The position numbers were made by a program, and so were the translations under genes. From NCBI RefSeq assembly GCF_035818615.1, contig NZ_JAYKZY010000002.1, positions 1,986,501-2,050,500 of the forward strand: 64,000 nucleotides of DNA, read 5' to 3'. A model generated the notes under the pieces. That model saw only the letters and a list, made by a program, of their open reading frames with translations. It was not told where the DNA came from and searched no databases. Source of the DNA: Sphingobium sp. CR2-8 (GTDB lineage Bacteria; Pseudomonadota; Alphaproteobacteria; Sphingomonadales; Sphingomonadaceae). Below are positions 49,653 to 59,350 of this stretch, piece by piece. Numbering within the stretch: position 1 is the first letter of the stretch; every line of letters starts with the position of its first letter.

Positions 49653-50516
49653 ATGCTCTCCAACCCCTTTCTCTTCTTCCTGATGCGCGTCCTTCCCGCG
49701 CCGGTCGCATCCTGGACCGGCGGCGTGCTGTCGGCCCATGTCGCGCGACGGAACATGAAACTGCGCGACGCCCGCGCGCGCGCCAATCTCGCCCTGCTGC
49801 GCCCCGACCTGCCGGAGGCGGAACGGGAAGCCCTATTGACCCGACGCTGGATCAATATCGGCCGCACCATGGGCGAACTTGCCAATATCGACCGGCTGGT
49901 GAACGACGCCCATGTGACGGTGATCGATCAGCCGGGCTATAAGGCCGTGCTGGACGGCCCGGGTCCGATGGTCGCCTTCACCTGCCATCTGGGCAATTGG
50001 GATCTGCTGGCCGCCTATATCAAATGGTCGACCGACCGGCCCGGCCTTGGCGTCTATGAAGATCCCGACGATCCCAAGATCGCCGCGCAACTCAAGAAAG
50101 CGCGATCCAGCTATATGGGCGAAGCGATCGGCGGCGGCGGCGCGGCGCGCGGCGTGCTCAAGCATCTGACGCAAAAGGATCGGGCGACGCTCTATATCCT
50201 GGCGGACGAACGGCGCGAGCGACAGGTGTGGTTCCCGACCTTCGGGCGCACGATCGAGCCGTCGGGCAACCTGTCCATCGCCCTGCGCCTGGCGCGCAAG
50301 GTCGGGGCGAAGTTCCTGCCCTTCTACCTCCTGCGCACCAGCGGCCCGCATTTCGAACTGCACTGGCATCCTCCGCTCGATCCCGCGACGATGCGTGACG
50401 AAGAGATCGTCGCCGTCCTCGACCGCTTCCTCGGGGACGCCTGCATCGCCCATGCCGACCAATGGCTGGGCCTGCATGACATGGACCTGACCGATCCCGT
50501 GTCCGGCCGGGTGTGA
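49653..50516 (+). CDS. LpxL/HtrB-family lipid acyltransferase
   Basis: This 287-residue protein of the lysophospholipid acyltransferase superfamily has the HX4D motif TCHLGNWDL (His112, Asp117), then GGGGAARGVLKHLTQKDRATLYILADERR and IALRLARKVGAKFLPFYLLR. The N-terminus has only a short hydrophobic stretch. In most bacteria the family adds secondary acyl chains to lipid A. In sphingomonads, several of which lack lipopolysaccharide, it may acylate another envelope lipid. Its divergent glycosyltransferase neighbour supports an envelope-lipid role. Confidence 0.82.
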   Translation: MLSNPFLFFLMRVLPAPVASWTGGVLSAHVARRNMKLRDARARANLALLRPDLPEAEREALLTRRWINIGRTMGELANIDRLVNDAHVTVIDQPGYKAVLDGPGPMVAFTCHLGNWDLLAAYIKWSTDRPGLGVYEDPDDPKIAAQLKKARSSYMGEAIGGGGAARGVLKHLTQKDRATLYILADERRERQVWFPTFGRTIEPSGNLSIALRLARKVGAKFLPFYLLRTSGPHFELHWHPPLDPATMRDEEIVAVLDRFLGDACIAHADQWLGLHDMDLTDPVSGRV

Positions 50517-50548
50517 CTTGGCCCATCGAACGGTCTAAAGGCTCGGCC

Positions 50549-51193
50549 ATGTCACGACTCGGTATCAAGATTTGCGGTCTGTCGACCCCCGATACGATCG
50601 GCGCCGCCATCATGGGCGGCGCGACCCATCTGGGCCTCAACCATTTCCCCAAAAGTCCCCGCTATGTCGAAGTGGGCAAACTGAAAGCGCTGGCCGCGCT
50701 GGTGCCATCCCATGTCGAGCGGGTTGCGATCCTGGTCGATCCGGCGGACGAGATGCTGAGCGAACTTGTCGCGACCGGTGCGCTCACCGCCTTGCAATTG
50801 CATGGCAAGGAAACGCCCGAACGCGTCGCCACCGTACGTGCGCGGTTCAAACTGCCCGTCTGGAAAGCGATATCGGTCAAGACCCGCGCCGATATCGATG
50901 CGGCCAATGCCTATGCCGGGGCCGCCGACTTCCTTCTGTTCGACGCCAAGACGCCCGACGGCGCGGCGCTGCCCGGCGGCATGGGCCTGCGGTTCGATTG
51001 GACGTTGCTGCAAGGCGTGTCGATCGCCGCGCCCTGGGGTCTGTCTGGCGGGCTGGGCGTCGATAATGTGGCCGAGGCGATCCGCGTCACCGGCGCGCCA
51101 CTGGTCGATGTTTCGTCAGGTGTGGAGGACGCGCCCGGCATCAAGAGTGTGGACAAGATCATGGCCTTCTGCAAAGCGGTTCAGCCATGTTGA
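50549..51193 (+). CDS. trpF: phosphoribosylanthranilate isomerase
   Basis: The TrpF protein of 214 residues starts at ATG 50549, 33 bp after the acyltransferase stop. The (beta/alpha)8 barrel shows the catalytic Cys in [10 protein letters not shown] near the N-terminus, [10 protein letters not shown] at mid-sequence, Asp in LLFDAKTP, and the phosphate site [16 protein letters not shown] and [15 protein letters not shown]. It converts N-(5-phosphoribosyl)anthranilate to the ribulose form in tryptophan synthesis. trpB and trpA follow in the same direction. Confidence 0.93.
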   Translation: MSRLGIKICGLSTPDTIGAAIMGGATHLGLNHFPKSPRYVEVGKLKALAALVPSHVERVAILVDPADEMLSELVATGALTALQLHGKETPERVATVRARFKLPVWKAISVKTRADIDAANAYAGAADFLLFDAKTPDGAALPGGMGLRFDWTLLQGVSIAAPWGLSGGLGVDNVAEAIRVTGAPLVDVSSGVEDAPGIKSVDKIMAFCKAVQPC

Positions 51194-51299
51194 CGCAGAC
51201 GTTCCAGCCCCGTCCCATGCGCATCGGACAACGATGGCGCTGATCGCTTCTCCCCTTGTCGAAGCGAACGCCCCACTTTGTCCTGGAAAGACCGACATC

Positions 51300-52541
51300 A
51301 TGACCGATACCCCTACCTTGCCCAACAGCCTGCGCAGCCAGCCCGACGCCAACGGCCATTTCGGCGCGTTCGGTGGCCGCTACGTCGCCGAAACGCTGAT
51401 GCCGCTGATCCTGGAACTGGAGCGGGTCTATAAGGAAGCGAAGGCCGATCCCGCCTTCGACGCCGAATTTGCCGAATTGCTGCGCAGCTATGTCGGCCGC
51501 CCCAATCCGCTTTATTATGCGGAGCGGCTGACCGAAGCGCTGCGCGCCAAGGCGCAGCCGGGCAAGGGTGCCAAAATCTACCTGAAGCGCGAAGAATTGA
51601 ACCATACCGGCGCGCACAAGATCAACAATTGCATCGGCCAGGCGCTGCTCGCCCGCCGCATGGGCAAGAAGAAGGTCATCGCCGAAACCGGGGCGGGCCA
51701 GCATGGCGTCGCCACCGCGACCGTCGCCGCCCTGTTCGGCATGGAATGCAAGATCTTCATGGGCGCGAAGGATGTCGAGCGGCAGAAGCCCAACGTCTTC
51801 CGCATGAAGCTGTTGGGTGCCGAGGTCATCCCTGTCCATTCCGGGTCTTCCACGCTCAAGGATTCGATGAATGACGCGCTGCGTTATTGGGTGTCGAACG
51901 TGCATGACACCTTCTACATCATTGGCACGGCGGCCGGGCCGCACCCCTATCCCGAACTGGTGCGCGATTTCCAGTCGATCATCGGCAAGGAAACCCGCGC
52001 GCAGATGCTGGAAGCGGAGGGTCGCCTGCCCGACCTGCTGATCGCGCCGGTCGGTGGCGGGTCCAACGCCATCGGCATGTTCCACCCCTTCCTGGACGAC
52101 CCAGAGGTCGCGATGATCGGCGTCGAGGCGGCGGGCGAAGGCCTGGACAGGAAGCATGCCGCATCGCTGGCAGGGGGCGCATCGGGCATCCTCCACGGCA
52201 ACCGTACCTATCTGCTCCAGGACGAGGATGGTCAGATCACCGAAGCGCACAGCATTTCCGCTGGCCTCGACTATCCCGGGATCGGGCCGGAACATAGCTG
52301 GCTGCACGAAATCGGCCGGGTCCAATATATGCCGATCAAGGATGACGAGGCGCTGACCAGCTTCCAGACGCTCAGCAAGCTGGAGGGTATCATCCCGGCG
52401 CTGGAATCCGCCCATGCGGTCGCGGCCGCCGAGCAGGTCGCGCCGACGCTGGACGCGGACAAGATCATCGTCGTCAACCTGTCCGGCCGGGGAGACAAGG
52501 ATATCTTCACCGTCGCCGACGCGCTGGGAGTGGAGATGTGA
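51300..52541 (+). CDS. trpB: tryptophan synthase beta subunit
   Basis: The TrpB protein of 413 residues starts at ATG 51300; longer frames upstream run through trpF out of phase. It contains [17 protein letters not shown], the PLP lysine Lys107 ([10 protein letters not shown]), [18 protein letters not shown], the phosphate-binding [10 protein letters not shown], and the C-terminal [11 protein letters not shown]. It condenses indole with serine. A 106-bp gap separates it from trpF, and trpA follows immediately. Confidence 0.96.
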   Translation: MTDTPTLPNSLRSQPDANGHFGAFGGRYVAETLMPLILELERVYKEAKADPAFDAEFAELLRSYVGRPNPLYYAERLTEALRAKAQPGKGAKIYLKREELNHTGAHKINNCIGQALLARRMGKKKVIAETGAGQHGVATATVAALFGMECKIFMGAKDVERQKPNVFRMKLLGAEVIPVHSGSSTLKDSMNDALRYWVSNVHDTFYIIGTAAGPHPYPELVRDFQSIIGKETRAQMLEAEGRLPDLLIAPVGGGSNAIGMFHPFLDDPEVAMIGVEAAGEGLDRKHAASLAGGASGILHGNRTYLLQDEDGQITEAHSISAGLDYPGIGPEHSWLHEIGRVQYMPIKDDEALTSFQTLSKLEGIIPALESAHAVAAAEQVAPTLDADKIIVVNLSGRGDKDIFTVADALGVEM

Positions 52542-52543
52542 GT

Positions 52544-53353
52544 ATGGATCGCCTTTCCACTCGCTTCGCCGCCTGCAAGGCGCAGGGCCGCGCCGCGCTC
52601 ATCACCTTCGTGACTGCGGGTGATCCCGATGTCGCCGCGACGCCCGCTATCCTCGACGCGCTGGTCGCGGGCGGCGCGGACATCATCGAATTGGGCATGC
52701 CCTTTACCGATCCGATGGCCGATGGTCCGGCGATCGAACTGGCGAACCTGCGCAGCCTGGGTTCGGGCACGAAGACGAAGGACATCTTCGCGCTCGCCGC
52801 CGACTTCCGGGCGCGCCACCCTGACACGCCGCTGGTGCTGATGGGTTATGCCAACCCGATGCTGATCCGCGGCGGCGACTGGTTCGCCGCGCAGTGCAAG
52901 GCGTCCGGTGTCGACGGCGTGATCTGCGTCGATATTCCGCCGGAGGAAGATGCCGAGGTCGGTCCGGCCCTGCGCGCGGTCGGCGTGCATCTCGTTCGCC
53001 TCGCCACCCCGACCACCGATGCGGGGCGCCTGTCTGCGGTACTGAACGGGGCCAGCGGTTTCCTCTACTATGTTTCGGTCGCAGGCGTCACCGGCAAGCA
53101 ACAGGCGGCCCAGACGTCGATCGACATGGCGGTCGAGAAACTCAAGGCCGCCACCGACCTGCCGGTCGCCGTGGGCTTTGGCGTGCGTGGCCCCGAACAG
53201 GCCGCAGCCATCGGCCGGATCGCCGACGGCGTGGTCGTCGGCTCCGCCATCGTCGATATCATCGGGTCGCATGGCGACGCCTCCGCCCCCTTCGTCCAGG
53301 ATTTCGTCGCCACCCTGCGCGACGCCCTTTCTATTCGGGAGACCGCCGCATGA
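52544..53353 (+). CDS. trpA: tryptophan synthase alpha subunit
   Basis: The TrpA protein of 269 residues starts at ATG 52544, with GGAG eight bases upstream; GTG 52538 overlapping the trpB stop is an alternative. Motifs: [11 protein letters not shown], catalytic Glu in [16 protein letters not shown], catalytic Asp in [12 protein letters not shown], and phosphate loops [28 protein letters not shown] and [10 protein letters not shown]. It cleaves indole-glycerol phosphate and passes indole to TrpB. It overlaps accD by 4 bases. Confidence 0.94.
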   Translation: MDRLSTRFAACKAQGRAALITFVTAGDPDVAATPAILDALVAGGADIIELGMPFTDPMADGPAIELANLRSLGSGTKTKDIFALAADFRARHPDTPLVLMGYANPMLIRGGDWFAAQCKASGVDGVICVDIPPEEDAEVGPALRAVGVHLVRLATPTTDAGRLSAVLNGASGFLYYVSVAGVTGKQQAAQTSIDMAVEKLKAATDLPVAVGFGVRGPEQAAAIGRIADGVVVGSAIVDIIGSHGDASAPFVQDFVATLRDALSIRETAA

Positions 53354-54198
53354 GCTGGATCAACCGCGTTCGTAACGCCCTGCCCTTCACCAAGAAGGAA
53401 ACCACCGCCGAAACGCTGTGGCACAAATGCCCGTCCTGCACGGAGATGATCTTCATCAAGGAGTGGGAGGAAAACCTCTCCGTCTGCCCACGCTGCGACC
53501 ATCATGGTCGGATCGGCCCGTCCGAACGGTTCGAACAGATACTCGACGCCGGGTTCATCCTGCTGCCCACGCCGCAGGTGCAGGAAGACCCGCTCAAATT
53601 CCGCGACAGCAAACGCTATCCCGACCGGATCAAGGCCGCCCGCGCCGCGACCGGCGACCAGGATGCGCTGATCAACGCGCGCGGCGCGATCGACGATGTG
53701 CCGCTGGTCATGGGCGTGCAGAATTTCGCCTTCATGGGCGGGTCCATGGGCATGGTTGTGGGCGCGGCCTTCATCCAGGGCGTCAATGATGCGATCGCCC
53801 ACAAATGCCCCTATGTCATCTTCACCGCTGCTGGCGGCGCGCGCATGCAGGAAGGCATATTGTCGCTGATGCAGATGCCGCGCGCGACCGTCGCGATCCA
53901 GAAGCTGCATGCGGCCGGCCTGCCCTATATCGTCGTGCTGACCGATCCGACCACGGGCGGCGTGACGGCCAGCTACGCCATGTTGGGCGATATCCAGATT
54001 TCCGAGCCGAACGCCCTGATCGGTTTCGCCGGACAGCGCGTGATCGAAAGCACGATCCGCGAAAAGCTGCCCGAAGGGTTCCAGCGCGCCGAATATCTGC
54101 TGGATCATGGCATGATCGACATGGTGGTCCATCGCAACGCATTGCGCGATACGCTGGCGCGGGTGATCGGCTATCTGACGCCGCGCGCGGCGGACTGA
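53350..54198 (+). CDS. accD: acetyl-CoA carboxylase carboxyltransferase subunit beta
   Basis: The AccD protein of 282 residues starts at ATG 53350 in the trpA stop. The N-terminal zinc finger uses Cys27, Cys30, Cys46 and Cys49 (CPSC, CPRC). The crotonase-like core has [33 protein letters not shown] and [19 protein letters not shown]. With AccA it transfers carboxyl from biotin to acetyl-CoA for fatty-acid synthesis. The trpA-accD-folC arrangement is common in Alphaproteobacteria. Confidence 0.96.
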   Translation: MSWINRVRNALPFTKKETTAETLWHKCPSCTEMIFIKEWEENLSVCPRCDHHGRIGPSERFEQILDAGFILLPTPQVQEDPLKFRDSKRYPDRIKAARAATGDQDALINARGAIDDVPLVMGVQNFAFMGGSMGMVVGAAFIQGVNDAIAHKCPYVIFTAAGGARMQEGILSLMQMPRATVAIQKLHAAGLPYIVVLTDPTTGGVTASYAMLGDIQISEPNALIGFAGQRVIESTIREKLPEGFQRAEYLLDHGMIDMVVHRNALRDTLARVIGYLTPRAAD

Positions 54199-54236
54199 CC
54201 CAGATATAGTCGCGCGGCAGGGGGAGAAAGCGCGCC

Positions 54237-55571
54237 ATGGCCGACCACGCCGTTTCGGATGATCCGCAAGTCCAGGCGCAACTCGACCGGCTCTGGTCGT
54301 TGTCGCCCGGCGCGGACATATTGGGGCTGGAGCGCATCACCAGCCTGCTGGAGCGGCTGGGCGATCCGCATCGCGCCCTGCCCCCGGTCTTTCACGTGGC
54401 GGGAACCAATGGCAAGGGATCGACCTGCGCCTTCCTGCGTGCGGCTATGGAGGCGGACGGCAAGAGCGTGCATGTCTTCACCTCGCCCCATCTGGTGCGC
54501 TTCAACGAGCGCATCCGGATCGCGGGACAATTGGTGTCCGACACGCAACTCGCCCGCTATCTGGAACGGGTGCTGGACATTGCGGAGGGCGTGAACGCCA
54601 GCTTCTTCGAAGTGACGACGGCCGCCGCTTTCCTTGCCTTTGCCGAGCATGAAGCCGATGCCTGCATCATCGAGGTTGGTTTGGGCGGGCGGTTGGATGC
54701 AACCAATGTGATCGCCAATCCGGCGGTGTGCGGCATCGCGCAACTCGGCATCGATCATCAGGCCTTCCTGGGCGACACGTTGGCGCAGATCGCGGCGGAA
54801 AAGGCGGGCATCGCCAAGGCGGGTGCGGCGCTGGTGACGCAGCGTTACGCCGAATCGCTCTTCCCCGTCATCATGGACGCCGTTGCGCGCGCACCGACGC
54901 GCTGGATCGGCCAGGGCGACGCGTGGGACGCGGCGGTCTATCGCGACCGGCTGCATTATCGCGACGATCTGGGCCGGCTGGAAACTCCGCTACCGCGACT
55001 GGCCGGGGCGCATCAGGTGCAGAATGCCGCGCTAGCCTTTGCCATGTTGCGGCATCAGGACGCCGTGCCCTTGTCCGAAGCGGCGCTGAAAGCCGCGCCG
55101 CTATGGGCGCACTGGCCCGCCCGCCTGCAACGGCTGGACCATGGTCCGCTGCTGGCGCCCTTGCCGCACGACACCACGGCCTGGCTCGACGGCGGGCATA
55201 ATGCAGGGGCTGGCGAAGCGATCGGCGCCTATTTTTCAGCCGACCGGCTGGAAGGGCATAGGCTCCAGCTGGTCATCGGCATGCTGGCGAACAAGGAAGT
55301 GGACGCCTTCCTCGCCCCCTTCGCGGGCAAGATCGCCCATATCCATGCGCTGCCGGTGCCAGGCCACGAGCATCATCCCGCCGAGCGTTTCGCCGCCATA
55401 GCGGCAAAATGGGGCATCGGCTGCACCGCCCATGACGACGTCAACGGCGCGATCGCGGCCATAGCGGCACGATGCGCCGCGATCGACGACACCGCGCCCA
55501 AGCTGCTGATCGGCGGCTCGCTCTATCTGGCAGGCGAAATTTTGCGACTGAACGATCAATTACCGGACTGA
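54237..55571 (+). CDS. folC: folylpolyglutamate synthase/dihydrofolate synthase
   Basis: This 444-residue Mur-ligase-family enzyme has the P-loop VAGTNGKGSTCAF (55-67), TSPHLVRFNERI, the Mg-site Glu in IIEVGLGGRLDATNV, GIDHQAFLGDTLAQIAAEKAGI, and a C-terminal WLDGGHNAGAG. It adds glutamate to dihydropteroate and to folates. Start ATG 54237 is 38 bp after accD, so it is probably in the same operon. Confidence 0.94.
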   Translation: MADHAVSDDPQVQAQLDRLWSLSPGADILGLERITSLLERLGDPHRALPPVFHVAGTNGKGSTCAFLRAAMEADGKSVHVFTSPHLVRFNERIRIAGQLVSDTQLARYLERVLDIAEGVNASFFEVTTAAAFLAFAEHEADACIIEVGLGGRLDATNVIANPAVCGIAQLGIDHQAFLGDTLAQIAAEKAGIAKAGAALVTQRYAESLFPVIMDAVARAPTRWIGQGDAWDAAVYRDRLHYRDDLGRLETPLPRLAGAHQVQNAALAFAMLRHQDAVPLSEAALKAAPLWAHWPARLQRLDHGPLLAPLPHDTTAWLDGGHNAGAGEAIGAYFSADRLEGHRLQLVIGMLANKEVDAFLAPFAGKIAHIHALPVPGHEHHPAERFAAIAAKWGIGCTAHDDVNGAIAAIAARCAAIDDTAPKLLIGGSLYLAGEILRLNDQLPD

Positions 55572-55577
55572 TTTAAC

Positions 55578-55594
55578 TTGCGACTGACTCGCAA
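55578..55594. promoter_or_regulatory. Fur-like palindrome upstream of the cysteine-cluster gene
   Basis: TTGCGA CTGAC TCGCAA is a perfect inverted repeat with a 5-bp spacer, 44 bp before the start at 55639 and just after folC. Alphaproteobacterial Fur-family sites often have TGCGA/TCGCA-type arms, so iron control is plausible but unproven. Confidence 0.5.
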
Positions 55595-55638
55595 TAGCGT
55601 ACCATGGCGCCTCGAACCACCGCAGAAGGCGCGAATCT

Positions 55639-56079
55639 ATGGCATATGGAGAGACCTCCCCCCTCGACCTGCCCCGGCCCATTCCGGGCGGATATGGCAA
55701 CCGCCTGTTCCTGTTCGTCATGCGCCGCATGGCGACGGCAGGGGTGAACGACGCTCATGCCGCCAATGCGATGCTGGGCGCGTTCGGGCGCAGCTATCGC
55801 CGCCCGCTGGTGCTGATGCGCGCGATGATGCTGGAACTGGCGCGCGCGTCGAGCCGCAAGATACTGGTTGCCCCCTGCTGCTGCGCGCGCATGACCGCCG
55901 ACGAGGCGCTGATGATGCAGGCGACCGGCGAGGCGCTGCGCGATCCCAATGCCGCCTATGATCAGGTGAGCGAACTGCTGGGCAACGATCATGCGCTGGG
56001 CGCGCTCACCTGTTTGCAGGCGGTGGCGCAGGCGCATAGCGACCTGGGCCGTCCGCTGGACCTCTACGCGGGGGGCTGA
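55639..56079 (+). CDS. conserved hypothetical protein with a CCC cluster (possibly DUF6628)
   Basis: The 146-residue soluble protein has RRPLVLMRAMMLELARASSRKILVAPCCCARMTADEALMM in its centre, with three adjacent cysteines at about 79-81. The rest is helical and Met-rich. I believe this matches a sphingomonad family labelled DUF6628, from memory only. The cysteine cluster and the Fur-like palindrome upstream suggest a link to iron or another metal. Its end overlaps the convergent AmpG-type gene by 16 bases. Confidence 0.68.
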   Translation: MAYGETSPLDLPRPIPGGYGNRLFLFVMRRMATAGVNDAHAANAMLGAFGRSYRRPLVLMRAMMLELARASSRKILVAPCCCARMTADEALMMQATGEALRDPNAAYDQVSELLGNDHALGALTCLQAVAQAHSDLGRPLDLYAGG

Positions 56080-57389
56080 TCGCCGGGGTCGGTTGCGGCC
56101 GACCCCACGCTGGCGTCGATCAGGCCCGCGCGCATCATCAGCCAGAAGAGCAGGATGCCCGGCACCGCCAATGCGGTCGTGAGCAGGTAGAAATCGACAT
56201 AGCCGAACCGTTCGATCAGGCTACCCGCTGTCGTGCCGGTCAGGAAGCGCCCGACGATGCTGGCGGCGGCCGAGATCAGCGCATATTGGGCGGCGGTAAA
56301 GCGCAGGTCGCACAGGGCGGAAAAGTAAGCGACAACCGTGACGCCGCCGATGCCGCTGGCGAAATTCTCAAACCCGATCGCGCCTGCCATGCCCCAATTA
56401 CTCTTTCCCAAGGCAGCGAGTGCGGCGAAGCTGAAATTGGACACGCCCATCAGGACGAGACTGAGCAGCACGGATCGCTTCATGCCCATGCGGGCGTAGA
56501 GGATGCCGCCAACAAAGATGCCGACCAGATAGGCCCAGAAGCCCATGCCGACATCATAGATGACGATTTCGTCATTCGTGTACCCCATGTCATCGAACAG
56601 CAGGCGGAAAGTCAGGTTCGCCAGCGTGTCGCCGATCTTGTGCAGCAGGATGAACAAAAGGACGAGAAAGGCGCCCTTGCGCCGGAAGAACTCGACCAGC
56701 GGCCCGGTGATCGACGCCATCACCTCCCCCACACCACGCCGCACGATGGGATCGCGATGCCGTTCCGGTTCGCCGAGGATGAGGCCGGTGAGCATCGCCG
56801 GGAGCGCAAAGACCGCGCAGGCGAGATAGGCGCCCTGCCAGCCGATCCGGGCCGCCAGGATGAGCGCCAGGGAACCGGCCGCCACCGATCCGATACGCCA
56901 GCCATATTGGGACATGCCCGATCCGACGCCCAGTTGTTCGGGCTTCAATGTTTCGATGCGATAGGCATCGATCACGATATCATAGGTCGCCCCGGCCGCG
57001 CCGACGAGGATGGCGGCATAGGCCGTCTGCAATAGGCTGGATGTCGGATCGACCAGCGCCAGATTGGCGACCGCCGCCATGACGAGAATGCCCGCCAGCA
57101 GCAGCCAGGATACGCGCTGCCCCAGACGTCCGATGATCGGCAGGCGGACGCCGTCCACGACCCAGGCCCAGAGCCATTTGAGATTATAGACGAGGAAAGC
57201 CAGAGTGAATGCGGTCACGGCCTTCTTGTCGATGCCGTCCTGCGCGAGCCGCGTCGTCAGCGTCGCGCCGATCATCGCATAGGGAAAGCCGGACGAAACC
57301 CCCAGGAAGAAGGCGGCAAGAGGCCCTTTTTGTCCATAAGGCTTCATGGCGTCCAGCCATTTGCGGCTGCCCTGAATGGCATCGGTCAT
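56064..57389 (-). CDS. AmpG-type MFS permease
   Basis: The 441-residue transporter has about twelve membrane segments. AmpG-like features are LAAFFLGVSSGFPYAMIGATLTTRLAQDG, LKWLWAWVVDGVRLP, GATYDIVIDAYRIETL and LLHKIGDTLANLTFRLLFDDMGYTNDEI. AmpG imports anhydro-muropeptides for cell-wall recycling and influences beta-lactamase induction; other members carry different solutes. No recycling genes are adjacent. Start ATG 57389. Confidence 0.8.
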   Translation of the reverse strand: MTDAIQGSRKWLDAMKPYGQKGPLAAFFLGVSSGFPYAMIGATLTTRLAQDGIDKKAVTAFTLAFLVYNLKWLWAWVVDGVRLPIIGRLGQRVSWLLLAGILVMAAVANLALVDPTSSLLQTAYAAILVGAAGATYDIVIDAYRIETLKPEQLGVGSGMSQYGWRIGSVAAGSLALILAARIGWQGAYLACAVFALPAMLTGLILGEPERHRDPIVRRGVGEVMASITGPLVEFFRRKGAFLVLLFILLHKIGDTLANLTFRLLFDDMGYTNDEIVIYDVGMGFWAYLVGIFVGGILYARMGMKRSVLLSLVLMGVSNFSFAALAALGKSNWGMAGAIGFENFASGIGGVTVVAYFSALCDLRFTAAQYALISAAASIVGRFLTGTTAGSLIERFGYVDFYLLTTALAVPGILLFWLMMRAGLIDASVGSAATDPGDQPPA

Positions 57390-57472
57390 AAGTGCGCGCG
57401 TCCCCCGGGTGGCGTCGAATAGCGCGCCACCATATGGCCAGATGGGCGCGGCGCAAGTCTGCTATGGGGCAA

Positions 57473-57931
57473 TCAGCCTTCTGGCACGAACAGGCTGAGG
57501 CCGGGCGGCGATTTGGGTCGGCGGGCGCCGCGCAGCACGGCGTCCACCACGCCGATCGCGGCGACCAGATCGCGCGGGGCATAGGGTTTGGCGAGGCATC
57601 CCACTGCCAATGTCCGCGCTTCGACAGGGCAGTGGCCGGTTACGAACAGGACTGGCAACCCGCACGAGGCAGCGTGGCGGGCGACGTCGATTCCGGTCTT
57701 GTCGCCATGCAGCGCGACATCAGCGATCACCAGGTCTACGCCGCCATAGTCCATGACGCGCACCGCATGGGCGTGATCGTCGACCGTGGCGGCGATGCGA
57801 TAGCCGGCCTGGACCAGGGCATGTTCATTGTCGAAGGCGACAAGCGGCTCATCCTCCACCACCAGCACGGTGCGGATCGCCTTGCGGCGCGTGGTACGCG
57901 CGTCTGCCTCTTTCACCAGCCCGAAAAACAT
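57473..57931 (-). CDS. single-domain response regulator
   Basis: The receiver protein of 152 residues starts at ATG 57931 (a longer frame begins at 57961). It has the acidic pair in VLVVEDEPLV (Asp27/Glu28 region), phospho-acceptor Asp71 (LVIADVALHG), Thr98 (LFVTGH) and Lys115 (CLAKPYAP). There is no output domain; about 20 Pro/Arg-rich residues follow. It resembles the stand-alone receivers that modulate HWE or HisKA kinases. No kinase is adjacent. Confidence 0.85.
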   Translation of the reverse strand: MFFGLVKEADARTTRRKAIRTVLVVEDEPLVAFDNEHALVQAGYRIAATVDDHAHAVRVMDYGGVDLVIADVALHGDKTGIDVARHAASCGLPVLFVTGHCPVEARTLAVGCLAKPYAPRDLVAAIGVVDAVLRGARRPKSPPGLSLFVPEG

Positions 57932-58081
57932 TTGCCGATCCGCCCTGATTCCGCCATGCACCCGATGAAACGCCGCGCCCCCGCACCGGGTTGCCCGATG
58001 GACGATCAGTCCACCTCGCCCAAGCGCCGGAGCGGCACATTTCAGCCTGTTGCTGGCTTTTATCTCATATGGGAATAGCCG

Positions 58082-59350
58082 GTGCCCACGAAAAGGAACG
58101 GACCGTTGGAACCGCCGAAAAAATCAGGACCGCCCCGCCGGGCAGGACCAGGCGGTCCAAAACGCCCCGGTGGCCCGGGAAAGCGTCCGGGCGCGCCTGC
58201 TGGACGGGGCGTGTCGCCGCGATCTGGGGACGGCGACGGCAAACCCCGGTTCGACAAGGGCGAGCCGGGCAGAACGAGCCGCGCGCGGGACGATCGAGGC
58301 AGGACCGAGGGCAGTGCACCGGGTGCGCGCCCGGCCCGCGGCGCGGGGTCGCGGGATGCCACAGCCAAACCACATAATCCCCGCAGCGCAGGCGAACGCA
58401 CCGACCGCGTCCGCGCCGAGCGTCCCAAAAGCGAGCGCGCCGGTAGCGATGGCTTTCGCCCGAACGGCGCACGGCCGGAGCGGAGCCGGACCGTCCGCCC
58501 GCGTGATAACGAGGCCAAAATCTATCCGCCGCGTCGGCCGCGCGGGAAAGGGCCGACCCCGACCACCAATCCGCATCCGGCGCACGCCACGGCGAGCGAC
58601 GGCAAGGGCGAGCCGCAACGCATCGCCAAGCTGCTGGCGCGCGCAGGCGTGGCGTCCCGCCGCGAGATCGAGCGGATGATCGAGGATGGCCGCATCGCCA
58701 AGGATGGCGTGGTGATCGATACGCCGGCCACGCTGCTGACGTCGCTCCATGGCGTGACGGTGGATGACGTCGCTGTGGCAGCACCCGCGCCCACGCGCCT
58801 GTTCCTGTTTCACAAGCCCGCCGGCTTCCTGACGACCGAGCGCGATCCGGCCGGGCGACCGACCATCTACGACCGGCTGCCCGCGGACCTGCCGCGCGTC
58901 ATGCCGATCGGGCGGCTGGACATGAATACCGAAGGGCTGCTGCTGCTGACCACCGATGGCGAGTTCAAGCGCGCGATGGAATTGCCCGCGACCGGCGTGC
59001 CGCGCACCTATCGCGCCCGCGCCTTTGGCGAGGTGAGCCAGCAGCAACTGGAGGATCTGTTCGACGGACTGGAGATCGATGGCATCCGCTATGGCGCGAT
59101 CGAGGCGAATCTGGAACGGCGCACCGGGCGCAACCAGTGGATCGAGATGACGCTGACCGAAGGCAAGAACCGCGAAGTGCGGCGGGTGCTCGAACATCTG
59201 GACCTGAAGGTCAACCGGCTGATCCGGACCAGCTATGGACCTTTCCTTCTGGGCGAACTGCCGGTCGGCGCGGTCGAGGAGGTGCGCGAGCATGACCTGG
59301 CCTATTTCCGGAAGAGCTTGAAGGACGCAGGAAAGAACAAGGACGCATGA
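58082..59350 (+). CDS. RsuA/RluB-family rRNA pseudouridine synthase with long basic N-terminal extension
   Basis: The start is GTG 58082, with GGGA about eight bases upstream; no ATG serves. The 422-residue protein has about 175 disordered residues rich in Arg, Pro, Gly and Lys, then an S4 RNA-binding domain (about 178-215, QRIAKLLARAGVASRREIERMIEDG) and the catalytic domain with Asp280 in IGRLDMNTEGLLLLT. It isomerises a uridine in ribosomal RNA; RluB (23S) is the closest guess. rsmD overlaps by 4 bases, giving a two-gene rRNA-modification unit. Confidence 0.87.
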   Translation: MPTKRNGPLEPPKKSGPPRRAGPGGPKRPGGPGKRPGAPAGRGVSPRSGDGDGKPRFDKGEPGRTSRARDDRGRTEGSAPGARPARGAGSRDATAKPHNPRSAGERTDRVRAERPKSERAGSDGFRPNGARPERSRTVRPRDNEAKIYPPRRPRGKGPTPTTNPHPAHATASDGKGEPQRIAKLLARAGVASRREIERMIEDGRIAKDGVVIDTPATLLTSLHGVTVDDVAVAAPAPTRLFLFHKPAGFLTTERDPAGRPTIYDRLPADLPRVMPIGRLDMNTEGLLLLTTDGEFKRAMELPATGVPRTYRARAFGEVSQQQLEDLFDGLEIDGIRYGAIEANLERRTGRNQWIEMTLTEGKNREVRRVLEHLDLKVNRLIRTSYGPFLLGELPVGAVEEVREHDLAYFRKSLKDAGKNKDA

